The notes beneath the pieces were generated by a model. The model was not told the DNA's origin. It saw only the letters and a list, made by a program, of their open reading frames with translations, and ran no database searches. A stretch of DNA of 64,000 nt from Porphyromonadaceae bacterium UBA7176. GTDB lineage: Bacteria; Bacteroidota; Bacteroidia; Bacteroidales; Muribaculaceae. This document shows, in pieces, positions 34,241 to 42,097 of the stretch (position 1 is the stretch's first letter; every line of letters starts with the position of its first letter). The position numbers and the translations under genes are program-made. The stretch is from assembly GCA_002491245.1 (NCBI GenBank), contig DKVO01000028.1:9472-73471 (forward strand), read 5' to 3'.

Positions 34241-34835
34241 AGCCTTGTTCAAGAAGCCACTCAATCGACCGCGGAAGAGCCTGACGCATATTCTCTCCCG
34301 ACTTCAGCGAGTCATGAAAGACGATTATCGACCCGTTACGGGCATACTTGCGGACATTGGCAAACACCTCGTCCGGAGTCAACTTCTTGGAGTAATCGCG
34401 CGTCACAAGGTCGTACATCACTATGTTGAAATGCTCCTTGAGAGCCGCCGCCTGTTTCCAGCGCAGCAGCCCGTGGGGCGGCCGGAAAAGCGAACTCTTG
34501 ATAAGGCTGTCGGCCTCGGCAACATCGCGCAGGTAACGCACCGCTTTGACTTTCATACCCTGCAGATGATGCATCGTATGATTACCATAGCTGTGGCCGC
34601 GGCGCTTCACCTCCTCATACAGCTCCGGATGGCGGCGCACGTTGTCACCGACCATAAAGAACGTTGCCTTTATGCCGTAGCGGTCGAGCACATCGAGCAC
34701 CCACGGCGTCTGTTCAGGTATCGGGCCGTCATCGAAGGTGAGAAACACCACCGGCTTACCACCTCGACGTTTGAGACGCCACAGACATTCAGGAAACAGA
34801 AGCCGGTAGAGAAGGGGCGGCTGTTCGATCAGCAT
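34215..34835 (-). CDS. Polysaccharide deacetylase family protein
   Basis: A 206-aa NodB-homology protein. The metal and catalytic motifs are VFLTFDDGPIPEQ (motif 1), GHSYGNHTMHH (motif 2), LFRPPHGLLRWKQ (motif 3) and IIVFHDSLKSGENM (motif 5). It removes N- or O-acetyl groups from an envelope polysaccharide such as peptidoglycan or chitooligomers; the substrate is unknown. There is no clear signal peptide, which is common for Bacteroidales members of this size. It starts 8 nt after the large membrane protein gene. Confidence 0.9.
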   Translation of the reverse strand: MLIEQPPLLYRLLFPECLWRLKRRGGKPVVFLTFDDGPIPEQTPWVLDVLDRYGIKATFFMVGDNVRRHPELYEEVKRRGHSYGNHTMHHLQGMKVKAVRYLRDVAEADSLIKSSLFRPPHGLLRWKQAAALKEHFNIVMYDLVTRDYSKKLTPDEVFANVRKYARNGSIIVFHDSLKSGENMRQALPRSIEWLLEQGYEFQPLPM

Positions 34836-34843
34836 TTCCGGTA

Positions 34844-37800
34844 TCAGTTAAGCAACGCCGACCACTGCGGAGCCGTGAAACCATAAGCCTCCATCAAGTC
34901 ATTGCTGCGCGACATCGGGTCGATGCCAAGTTCATGATTGAGCCGCAGAATATCGGCAGCCAACTGCACAAGAGAAGTCTGGCTGTCGGGATATTCCTCG
35001 AGGTCTTTGAGGAGCGACTGATAGTCGTAGCCGTCCACATAGATCAGCGGAGCTATCTGCACATCGCGCTCAAACGACGTACGTCCCACAAATGCCTTCA
35101 CCTCATCAAGCTTCTCGGGAGCAGCCTTGCGGAGCATATCGATATAATTGCCAAGCGCCACTGCCTCGCCGAGATACTGGAGTCCATAGGTCTCAGCCGT
35201 ACCGAGTAGAGCGAGATTGCCACTGTCGAGAGTCGAGGCATACTTCACCAATTGCGCATACCTGTGCGCCTCTGTGCTCGCGGCAGCTTCTGCTGCATCG
35301 AGATCGGCAGGATTGCCGGTTGCGAGATACAGGTCGAGATAAGCCCTGGCGATATAGAGACCAAGCATACCGTCGTAAGGAGTCACCTCCGACGGCAGTT
35401 TCGTGCGGAGCATATCGAGCAGCTGACGAGCCATCTCATAGCGGTTGGCCGGTGCTTCCAGCCCATTGTCTTTGGCCGTTTGCTTTGCCTCGGCCGACGA
35501 AGGCAATTCTCCGGTAGCCATAAGGTCTTCTACCACAGAATATATGCCCGACCGCAGCGACGACACCATGCGGCGCACAGTCTCATCAAGATAGAGGTCC
35601 TCTGCTCCGGCTTGGTCGAGACCACCCCAACGATAGTCGCCGACAATCTTTCGGTACGACTTGTCGGCAGTCACGCTATAATCACCGCCACGCATCGGAG
35701 TCACCTCATAAGCCATACCTGCCGAACCAAGGTAGGGAGTCAGGCCAAGGTAATACGACGATGGCACTGTAGTCGCGAAATATGTCGGGCGGTTCCAGTT
35801 ATTCGCCACAGAGTTGGCAATAATGTCGAGCGACAGCACACGGCTCTGGTTGATACCGTTCGACGCCGACAGATCCGTTGCTATATCAGCTATATTAGGA
35901 GCGATATAAGTACTGTCCGTAGCAGCGTCTCCCGACGAGTAGCGCTGCATGGCAGCTGCGGCATCCACCGGCATCACCACATTGGGCGACGTCAGAAGAT
36001 GGGCGCCATAAGTGCTCGCATCGCTGGCATAAAGCTCCTCAAGAGCCTTTAGAGCTGGCTTCTGAGCCTTGTCTTGCGGAACTATGAAACTGTAAGCCAG
36101 ATTTTCATATGCATAGTCGCGCGGAGTAGCAAGCATTGGTATAGCCTCTGCGCCGGATGTCGGATACTGCATCTGGTTGGCATACCAGTCGGTCGTAAGA
36201 TACGACAGATTGACCACGCGGACGTCCGGTCGGAAATTCTCAACCTCCTGTGCATACCACAGAGGGAAGGTATCATTGTCGCCGTTCGTAAATATTATTG
36301 CATTATCATCGAGTGAGCTGAGATAATTGAAGCCGAAGTCTCGAGTCGTATAGCGGCCCGACCGGTCATGGTCGTCCCATGTCTGCGACACCATCTGCAA
36401 AGGCACAGCAAGACCGACCACACAGGCGACTGCAGCCGATGCTATCACTACACCCTTGCTGCTTTGAGGCTCGTCATTCTCCTCTCCCTCCTTAGCCTTG
36501 GGCGAAAGCAACTCCCTGAGCATCACTCCGATTGCAGGCACACCCATGCCTATCCAGATAGCAAACGCATAGAACGAGCCGGCGAATGCATAATCACGCT
36601 CTCGGGGCTGGCCGGGAGTTTGGTTGAGATAAAGCACAATTGCGATACCCGTCATAAAGAAAAGGAAGAACACCACCCAGAACTGCTGTATGCCTCGCAT
36701 CGGATGGGTACGGTGGCGGTAAAGAGCCTGATACAGCAGACCGATAAGACCCAACAGCAAAGGCAGCATATAGAACACATTATGACCCTTGTTGCCCTTG
36801 CCGAACTCATCGGGGAGCGATGACTGGTCGCCCAGACGGAAATTGTCTATTGCCGGAATACCCGAAATCCAGTTTCCTAAATGCGGCTCACCATTACCCT
36901 GTATATCATTCTGACGACCTGCGAAATTCCACATGAAGTAACGCCAGTACATATGGTTGAGCTGGTAGTTGATGAAATACCTCAGGTTGACACCGAAGTC
37001 GGGCTTCCACATGGCGGTCTGCCCTGCTGGCTCGCCGCTGTCGGCATACACCGCGTTCGTCACCGGTACCAGCGACGACAGATATGGCATTACCTCATGC
37101 TTGGGCGCGAAGCCCTGCTTGGCCCATTTCTGACGCACCGCCTGCGGTATTTCGTTGATATCCGGTGTCCCATATCCGGCCCAGGCCTTGTAGCCCTGCA
37201 CATGGCGCTCGTCTGTCGAGTAGATACGGGTAAGCAACATATCAAGGTCGCTCATGGTCTTGTAGTGTGGACGTTCCACTTCCTTCACATATTCATCATG
37301 CTGCGACGGATGGTCTTTCACTATTTTGGTGTACACACCCTCGGGATCATTGAAAGCAGCACCGTTTTCGTCACGCAGATAACCGTCGATAATCCGTGTC
37401 TTCGGACGGCCATACTCATCCACCGGTATGTAATAGCTGCCCGATCCGGCCGGATACTCCTGCTCCACCACTGTCTCGGCAAACACCGGACCATTGAAGA
37501 GCGGACGGTCGCCATACTGCTCACGGTTGAGATACGACGCAAGGGCAAACACGTTGTCGGGCGCATTTTGGTTCATCGGCGTATTGGCCCCGGCACGGAT
37601 AAGAAGAAGCGCATACGAAGCATAGCCGACGAATATCACGAATATACTCAAAACGATGAGAGAGAACACCCTCACCGGTATTTTTTTACAGAAGCCCCAG
37701 AGCCATACTGCGAACACACACAGGAGCAGCACGCCAACCCAAATCGTATGACCGATAAAAGGCATACCCGACATGGCTATCGCAAGGAAGAACCACAGAC

Positions 37801-38677
37801 GGGCTGCTCCGGCATTTTTAGCAGCATAAAGCGTGCGGACTGCCATGACGAACACCAAGGTCAGCAACACGGCATAGATAAGCACGCCCATATTGTAGCT
37901 CATATGGAAACCATTCACAAAAAGGAGTTCGAACCACTGGGCTACCTCGATAAAGCCGGGCACAAGACCGTAGAGGATAGCGCCGACAATAACACACGAC
38001 ACTCCAAGCGCGATAAGCGAACCCTTAGCGTTGATATCACGCCACTTACGGTAGTAAAATATGAGGCCGAGGGCCGGGATGCAGAGCAAGTTGAGAAGAT
38101 GGACCGCAATCGAGACACCTATCACATAAGCTATCAGAACAAGATATCGGTCGGAGTGCGGCTGGTCGGCGCGGTTTTCCCACTTGAACATGAGCCATAC
38201 CACCAGAGCCGTGCAGAACGACGAGAAAGCATACACCTCGCCCTCTACTGCCGAGAACCAGAATGTGTCGCTCCACGTGTATGCCAAAGCGCCGCACACA
38301 CCGCCGCCCATAATCAGAGCCATTTGCCACCAGGATATCTCCTCAGCATCATCGCGCACGATAAGACGGCGCACAAGATGTGTCACCGACCAGAATAGCA
38401 GCAATATAGTGCCTGCGCTGAGCAGCGCCGACATGCAGTTGACCGCAAGAGCCGCATCCGAAGCCGCTCCGCCGAAAAGCGTGATAAAGAACCTCGCCGC
38501 CAGCATAAAGATAGGGTTGCCCGGCGGATGACCCACTTCGAGTTTAAAACCTTGAAGGATAAATTCGGGACAATCCCAAAAACTTGCCGTAGGCTCTACT
38601 GTGAGCAGATAGGTGACTGCTGCTATGACAAAGCACAGCCACCCGGTGGCATTGTTGATTATGTTATATCTTTTCAT
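34844..38677 (-). CDS. DUF2723 / GT117-like membrane glycosyltransferase
   Basis: A 1277-aa inner-membrane protein. About twelve membrane segments occupy the first ~450 residues and a second group lies near residues 640-760. The start reads ATGWLCFVIAAVTYLLTVEPTASFWDCPEFI, with the Asp in the first periplasmic loop typical of GT-C enzymes. A large soluble C-terminal part follows from about residue 790 (NAIIFTNGDNDTFPLWYAQEVE, helical repeats further on). This is the DUF2723 family, classed with GT117 in carbohydrate-enzyme nomenclature and probably using a lipid-linked donor. It sits upstream of the deacetylase, which suggests envelope glycan work. Confidence 0.88.
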   Translation of the reverse strand: MKRYNIINNATGWLCFVIAAVTYLLTVEPTASFWDCPEFILQGFKLEVGHPPGNPIFMLAARFFITLFGGAASDAALAVNCMSALLSAGTILLLFWSVTHLVRRLIVRDDAEEISWWQMALIMGGGVCGALAYTWSDTFWFSAVEGEVYAFSSFCTALVVWLMFKWENRADQPHSDRYLVLIAYVIGVSIAVHLLNLLCIPALGLIFYYRKWRDINAKGSLIALGVSCVIVGAILYGLVPGFIEVAQWFELLFVNGFHMSYNMGVLIYAVLLTLVFVMAVRTLYAAKNAGAARLWFFLAIAMSGMPFIGHTIWVGVLLLCVFAVWLWGFCKKIPVRVFSLIVLSIFVIFVGYASYALLLIRAGANTPMNQNAPDNVFALASYLNREQYGDRPLFNGPVFAETVVEQEYPAGSGSYYIPVDEYGRPKTRIIDGYLRDENGAAFNDPEGVYTKIVKDHPSQHDEYVKEVERPHYKTMSDLDMLLTRIYSTDERHVQGYKAWAGYGTPDINEIPQAVRQKWAKQGFAPKHEVMPYLSSLVPVTNAVYADSGEPAGQTAMWKPDFGVNLRYFINYQLNHMYWRYFMWNFAGRQNDIQGNGEPHLGNWISGIPAIDNFRLGDQSSLPDEFGKGNKGHNVFYMLPLLLGLIGLLYQALYRHRTHPMRGIQQFWVVFFLFFMTGIAIVLYLNQTPGQPRERDYAFAGSFYAFAIWIGMGVPAIGVMLRELLSPKAKEGEENDEPQSSKGVVIASAAVACVVGLAVPLQMVSQTWDDHDRSGRYTTRDFGFNYLSSLDDNAIIFTNGDNDTFPLWYAQEVENFRPDVRVVNLSYLTTDWYANQMQYPTSGAEAIPMLATPRDYAYENLAYSFIVPQDKAQKPALKALEELYASDASTYGAHLLTSPNVVMPVDAAAAMQRYSSGDAATDSTYIAPNIADIATDLSASNGINQSRVLSLDIIANSVANNWNRPTYFATTVPSSYYLGLTPYLGSAGMAYEVTPMRGGDYSVTADKSYRKIVGDYRWGGLDQAGAEDLYLDETVRRMVSSLRSGIYSVVEDLMATGELPSSAEAKQTAKDNGLEAPANRYEMARQLLDMLRTKLPSEVTPYDGMLGLYIARAYLDLYLATGNPADLDAAEAAASTEAHRYAQLVKYASTLDSGNLALLGTAETYGLQYLGEAVALGNYIDMLRKAAPEKLDEVKAFVGRTSFERDVQIAPLIYVDGYDYQSLLKDLEEYPDSQTSLVQLAADILRLNHELGIDPMSRSNDLMEAYGFTAPQWSALLN

Positions 38678-38714
38678 ACTTGCTTAGGGAGCCGCATCGC
38701 GGCTTTTCAAACTG

Positions 38715-38722
38715 CAAAATTA
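38715..38722 (-). promoter_or_regulatory. -7 element of the DUF2723 gene
   Basis: CAAAATTA on the plus strand reads TAATTTTG on the minus strand, 38 nt before the start codon. The nearest TTTTG upstream is 23 nt away, a little far for the -33 element. Confidence 0.5.
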
Positions 38723-38814
38723 ACAATTAATTTCGACTCCGCAGGCAAAAGCGTCCCATTTAACAAATTATCACTTTAAACACCCTCTTCCTACGGCGCA
38801 ACACTCATGCCATC

Positions 38815-39858
38815 TCACCACAGATTGAATCGCACGCCCATCACTGCTTCCCCACTCAGCACTCCGCCGGCATATGTCGTCTCGCGGTCGTTGACGATAG
38901 CGACGTCGAACTTACCGGTTATCCCGGCGAAAAAACGTCCGCTGTTCCATACCACCGACAGCTTCATCCGGTTATAGAGCGAAAGCGACACCTTGCTTAT
39001 ATCACTGTTCACAAAGCCCTTGCGCACTCCGATAATCGGCGACTCACTGACACCGAGCACCCATTTGGGCTTGAAAACCCAATTGTAGCCATAGCCCAGA
39101 CGCAATGCATAGTTGTGGGTGTTGACCCGGTAGATATTGTTCGACCAATGTTCGGGCAGCTCATCCTTCAGATGCTCCGGCAAGCCGCTGAAATTGAAAC
39201 TGAGTTTCTGCGTATAGATTGAGAAACCCGTATAGAAAGCCCCTTGGCTCCGTTGCTGCAGACGACTGTAGTTGAACGATGCCGCCTCGCTGTAGCGCTT
39301 GTGATTAAAAAAATAGTAAGCGTCGACGCCCCATGTGGTATTGTCGATCGCATCGAATGGCATATTGAGATTATGATCGGCGCCAAACTGTTTGAGCGTT
39401 GTGCCCACATTATTGCTCGTCATATAGAACTCCGCCGCAAATAGCATACAGTTGAACCCGAAACGTAGACGCTTGCGCGACTGGTCTGCACCGCCGAAGA
39501 GCTTGCTTATGTTTATATCATATCCGGCCGACACTGCAAGATAAGTCGCATACACACCGATCGACGTCGATGGGTCCGACCGCATGAAGATATTCGTATG
39601 GTTGGGCAGGCGGAAACTATAGCCGTCGAGCCAGCTGTCGGTAGTGATCTTGGCCGAGAACTTATAGCCGGTCGATTTCACATATGCCGTGTCGTAACCA
39701 TTGAAAAACTTATCGCCCCAGCGGTAGGTGTTGACAACAAATCGCGGAAATTTGCCCATCGCCGCTATCGAATCAAGGTCGAACAGACCTGCCGACGACC
39801 GCATCGACGACGAAAGCAGAATTATGGCAAATAGTACGAATAAGCGAAAATGTTTCAT
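38815..39858 (-). CDS. DUF4421 family outer-membrane protein
   Basis: A 347-aa protein with a signal peptide (LFAIILLSSSMRSSA) and a beta-rich mature part with alternating aromatic strands (SFRLPNHTNIFMRSDPSTSIGVYATYLAVSAGY, YALRLGYGYNWVFKPKWVLGVS), ending MGVRFNLW with a terminal aromatic residue. This is the DUF4421 family, probably a small outer-membrane barrel. No function is known. It has its own promoter-like box and no obvious operon partner. Confidence 0.85.
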   Translation of the reverse strand: MKHFRLFVLFAIILLSSSMRSSAGLFDLDSIAAMGKFPRFVVNTYRWGDKFFNGYDTAYVKSTGYKFSAKITTDSWLDGYSFRLPNHTNIFMRSDPSTSIGVYATYLAVSAGYDINISKLFGGADQSRKRLRFGFNCMLFAAEFYMTSNNVGTTLKQFGADHNLNMPFDAIDNTTWGVDAYYFFNHKRYSEAASFNYSRLQQRSQGAFYTGFSIYTQKLSFNFSGLPEHLKDELPEHWSNNIYRVNTHNYALRLGYGYNWVFKPKWVLGVSESPIIGVRKGFVNSDISKVSLSLYNRMKLSVVWNSGRFFAGITGKFDVAIVNDRETTYAGGVLSGEAVMGVRFNLW

Positions 39859-39892
39859 AACCGGACAACGGAAAATACCGCACGTGGATTTG

Positions 39893-39900
39893 CAAAATTA
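39893..39900 (-). promoter_or_regulatory. -7 element of the DUF4421 gene, flanked by a 9-bp inverted repeat
   Basis: CAAAATTA (minus strand TAATTTTG) lies 35 nt before the start. A GACAACGGA at 39864-39872 and its inverse TCCGTTGTC at 39911-39919 flank the box and could be an operator or an mRNA fold. Confidence 0.5.
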
Positions 39901-39962
39901 CAATTTTTTGTCCGTTGTCAAAAAACATTTGCCTCGATTTGCAAAAATTAATACCGATATTG

Positions 39963-40208
39963 CTAAAACAATGTCAGTTGCACTCCCGGGCGGAGCGCAG
40001 CGACATACATCGACCGTTCCTGACGCCATCCCCGGCTTGTATTCAGGATACTCAGCCGCACCACTCCGACAACCGCCCCGACAGTCCGCCTGACCGCTCC
40101 GAGTATTTCGGCAAATGAATTGAAGCCGGTTGAGCTGAATGTCGCTATCGTCCGTCCGCAATATGTTACGGAAGTCACCACCATGTCGCTTGCTGTTATA
40201 GTTTTCAT
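39963..40208 (-). CDS. Small hypothetical protein, 81 aa
   Basis: An 81-residue frame starts MKTITASDMVVTSVTYCGRTI and ends RPGVQLTLF. It has no signal peptide and no membrane span, but contains a Gly/Val-rich middle (FAEILGAVRRTVGAVVGVVRLSILN). It resembles small proteins of unknown function found in Bacteroidales, but I cannot name a family. A consensus -7 box lies 29 nt upstream of the ATG, which supports expression. Longer in-frame starts exist upstream, but they overlap the promoter and the hairpin. Confidence 0.6.
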   Translation of the reverse strand: MKTITASDMVVTSVTYCGRTIATFSSTGFNSFAEILGAVRRTVGAVVGVVRLSILNTSRGWRQERSMYVAALRPGVQLTLF

Positions 40209-40236
40209 CGTGAGGAAAGTTTTATTATTTACGATG

Positions 40237-40244
40237 CAAAGGTA
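40237..40244 (-). promoter_or_regulatory. -7 element of the 81-aa gene
   Basis: CAAAGGTA on the plus strand reads TACCTTTG on the minus strand (TAnnTTTG). The sequence upstream of it is occupied by the 15-bp inverted repeat at 40247-40281. Confidence 0.6.
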
Positions 40245-40246
40245 GA

Positions 40247-40281
40247 AACACCCATGTGCAACAAGTTTGCACATGGGTGTT
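40247..40281. terminator. 15-bp perfect stem-loop after hmuV
   Basis: AACACCCATGTGCAA and TTGCACATGGGTGTT are perfect inverse complements with a 5-nt loop. It lies 32 nt after the hmuV stop and immediately abuts the -7 box of the next gene on the same strand. It can terminate the hmu operon, and it also covers the -33 region of the downstream promoter. Confidence 0.7.
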
Positions 40282-40313
40282 AAATAAAGCTTCAATTCTA
40301 TCAGATTATCCTC

Positions 40314-40646
40314 TTACTCCGGCACATACACCACCTCGCCGTTTTCAAGTTGATAAGCCGTACCTACTCGCTTACCCAGTCCGGCTTGATCAGACTTTTC
40401 GCCCGATGGTGTATATCGGTTAACCTTCCCTCCCTCTTTGGTGATTATCTCCATGTTTTCCTTCCCGGGATTTTTTACCATCGTAAAATCCTCCTGCGAA
40501 AACATCTCTGTCATGTTGTAGCGGCTCACAAGAGCCACCATCAGAGCCACAGCAAACACCATCGCGACATCGAAAAGATTGCTCACCACGCTCATCGGGT
40601 CGCTATCTTCCCTCGGACCGCAAAACCGTCGTCCACGCCGTCTCAT
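40314..40646 (-). CDS. hmuV: DUF2149 protein, HmuV-like
   Basis: A 110-aa protein with one membrane segment (about residues 20-42, VVSNLFDVAMVFAVALMVALVSR) carrying an Asp (Asp26) at its cytosolic end. That is the arrangement of ExbD/TolR/MotB subunits of proton-driven motors. The periplasmic part (GGKVNRYTPSGEKSDQAGLGKRVGTAYQLENGEVVYVPE) is short and beta-rich. DUF2149 proteins occur with ExbB-like and CobN-like genes in Bacteroidetes hmu loci and in methanogens. The ATG overlaps the stop of the channel gene by 4 nt. The motor role is inferred from the Asp and the neighbours. Confidence 0.83.
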   Translation of the reverse strand: MRRRGRRFCGPREDSDPMSVVSNLFDVAMVFAVALMVALVSRYNMTEMFSQEDFTMVKNPGKENMEIITKEGGKVNRYTPSGEKSDQAGLGKRVGTAYQLENGEVVYVPE

Positions 40647-41248
40647 ACACCCTCCTCCTTGTCGCTCTCCACAAGATCTGCCACAAACTCAAGTATCGCA
40701 ATATCCTTCGCTGCCCACCGCTCCTTCACTGTTTGGGTAATGAAACCGACCGCACTCACCACCAGACCGACAACAGTCGTGGCAAAAGCCACCTGCATGT
40801 TGTAGGCCATCGACGCGATATCACCCGTGGCGAGGCCCACCAGAGCCGGCCCCATAGGTATCAGAGTGCCCATAAGGCCAAGTATCGGCCCCATTTTAGT
40901 CAGCATTTTAGATGTTGCCACATTCTTGTCTGCCGCAATCTCATATTCAGAGAGTAGCAACTCTATCCGGGCCTTTCCGCCATCACTTTTAAGCATCTTT
41001 CTGGCATAAGCGCATACAAGCGAATTATCTTCCTCCGGCAAGATCGACTCAAACTCCTCTTTTGAAACCGGAGCGTTGACCGTGAGGGAAGAATACAAAT
41101 GCGCCGATGTATTTTTAGCCTGCATATATTGGCCGAAAAACGCGCCTATAAGTATCAGTGCCCGTATAAAAAAGAAAATCAGTAAGACAATCACAGGTAC
41201 AAGCAAACCTGTCGATATCCAATAAAGAATGTTCGATACTATATTCAT
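40643..41248 (-). CDS. hmuU: MotA/TolQ/ExbB proton channel protein, HmuU-like
   Basis: A 201-aa inner-membrane protein with three membrane segments: residues of about 10-35, 115-135 (MLTKMGPILGLMGTLIPMGPALVGLA) and 145-170 (YNMQVAFATTVVGLVVSAVGFITQ). The second and third carry the GLxGTLIPMG and TTxxGL elements of the ExbB family. It probably forms a proton-conducting complex with the DUF2149 protein encoded next to it. It belongs to the hmuSTUV order, but its start is 177 nt from the end of hmuT, owing to the inverted-repeat element there. Confidence 0.87.
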   Translation of the reverse strand: MNIVSNILYWISTGLLVPVIVLLIFFFIRALILIGAFFGQYMQAKNTSAHLYSSLTVNAPVSKEEFESILPEEDNSLVCAYARKMLKSDGGKARIELLLSEYEIAADKNVATSKMLTKMGPILGLMGTLIPMGPALVGLATGDIASMAYNMQVAFATTVVGLVVSAVGFITQTVKERWAAKDIAILEFVADLVESDKEEGV

Positions 41249-41276
41249 TTCACCTTCAATATTTGTTTTTTACTTC

Positions 41277-41432
41277 TAAGTAAGTGGTGGAAATTAGTTT
41301 ATACTATAATTTGTTGTTATCGGGTTAAGTATCTGTTTTACGAAGATTGAGTTATGGGGTGCCATAATGATTGATGAGTAAGACTGAGAATTAAATCGGG
41401 AACGATAAAGGATAATTTTCACTACTTACTTA
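41277..41432. mobile_element. 156-bp AT-rich element with 20-bp terminal inverted repeats (MITE-like)
   Basis: The left end 41277-41296 (TAAGTAAGTGGTGGAAATTA) and the inverse complement of the right end 41413-41432 (TAAGTAAGTAGTGAAAATTA) agree at 18 of 20 positions. The outermost bases are TA at both ends, as expected for a TA target duplication. The inside has no reading frame of note and is clearly richer in AT than the flanking genes. The right end contains the last codons and the TAA stop of hmuT. It is consistent with a miniature inverted-repeat transposable element; a regulatory fold is the alternative. Confidence 0.5.
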
Positions 41433-42097
41433 TATCTGTTGATTACAATTCCGGCAGCGGCTCCGGTCAAAAGTAGCGCTACGACAGCTGCAAGTGCAGC
41501 CCACTCCACTGCTCCGGTTCCGTTGCTTGCCGTACGCCCATTGACAGTGGCAATAACCCCGAGCGAAAGTATTATGATATTGACAAGGAAAAGCAGCTCA
41601 AGCCTCATGTCCTCTTCCGGGAACAAGGCTCTCACAGCAACCACGGCCAACGGCACACAAACCGTCAACACACCGGCCAGCCCCCAGCCTATAAGCGCGA
41701 AATCCACTCCCGACATCGAAAAAATGGCAGTAGTGAGCATCGATAGCAACACCGGGAATATCAAAAGACCGGGGAGCCATTTCAGGATTTGCCATACGAC
41801 AGACTGAAACCTCGGCAATCTTTCGCCAGCGTATACTCTTGCATGAAAGAAACAGAACGCAATCTGACAAGCCACATCGACAACAACAAACACGGCAGTA
41901 TTGAGCATAAGACTTTGGTTACCAAGCCAATCTGCTATCTGCGTCTTCGACAGGCCGGCGGCATACTTCCACGACATGCCGGCGAACAGAGCCACGACCA
42001 CCGTCGTGACTCCTATTCCGGCCAGGCCATGTTGTGTAAGTTTCAATATGAACGAGAAACTTACCAGTAGCATTATTATCAGCACAAGAGTCTCCAT
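41426..42097 (-). CDS. hmuT: Polytopic membrane protein, HmuT-like
   Basis: A 223-aa inner-membrane protein with about six hydrophobic segments (LVLIIMLLVSFSFIL, GIGVTTVVVALFAGM, LNTAVFVVVDVACQIAFCFF, LPGLLIFPVLLSMLTTAIF, and two or three more to the C-terminus). No enzyme motif is visible. It is placed between the CobN-like gene (sharing one base, TAATG) and the channel gene, which is the position of hmuT in Bacteroidetes hmu operons. The name rests on gene order and topology. Its last four codons and stop lie within the terminal repeat of the inserted element, so its C-terminus may have been altered by the insertion. Confidence 0.75.
   Translation of the reverse strand: METLVLIIMLLVSFSFILKLTQHGLAGIGVTTVVVALFAGMSWKYAAGLSKTQIADWLGNQSLMLNTAVFVVVDVACQIAFCFFHARVYAGERLPRFQSVVWQILKWLPGLLIFPVLLSMLTTAIFSMSGVDFALIGWGLAGVLTVCVPLAVVAVRALFPEEDMRLELLFLVNIIILSLGVIATVNGRTASNGTGAVEWAALAAVVALLLTGAAAGIVINRYK

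Noticed and set aside
36881..38398. A 505-codon open frame antisense to the DUF2723 gene
   Set aside because: The translation is rich in His, Arg and Cys and matches no protein type; the opposite strand is a clear membrane glycosyltransferase.
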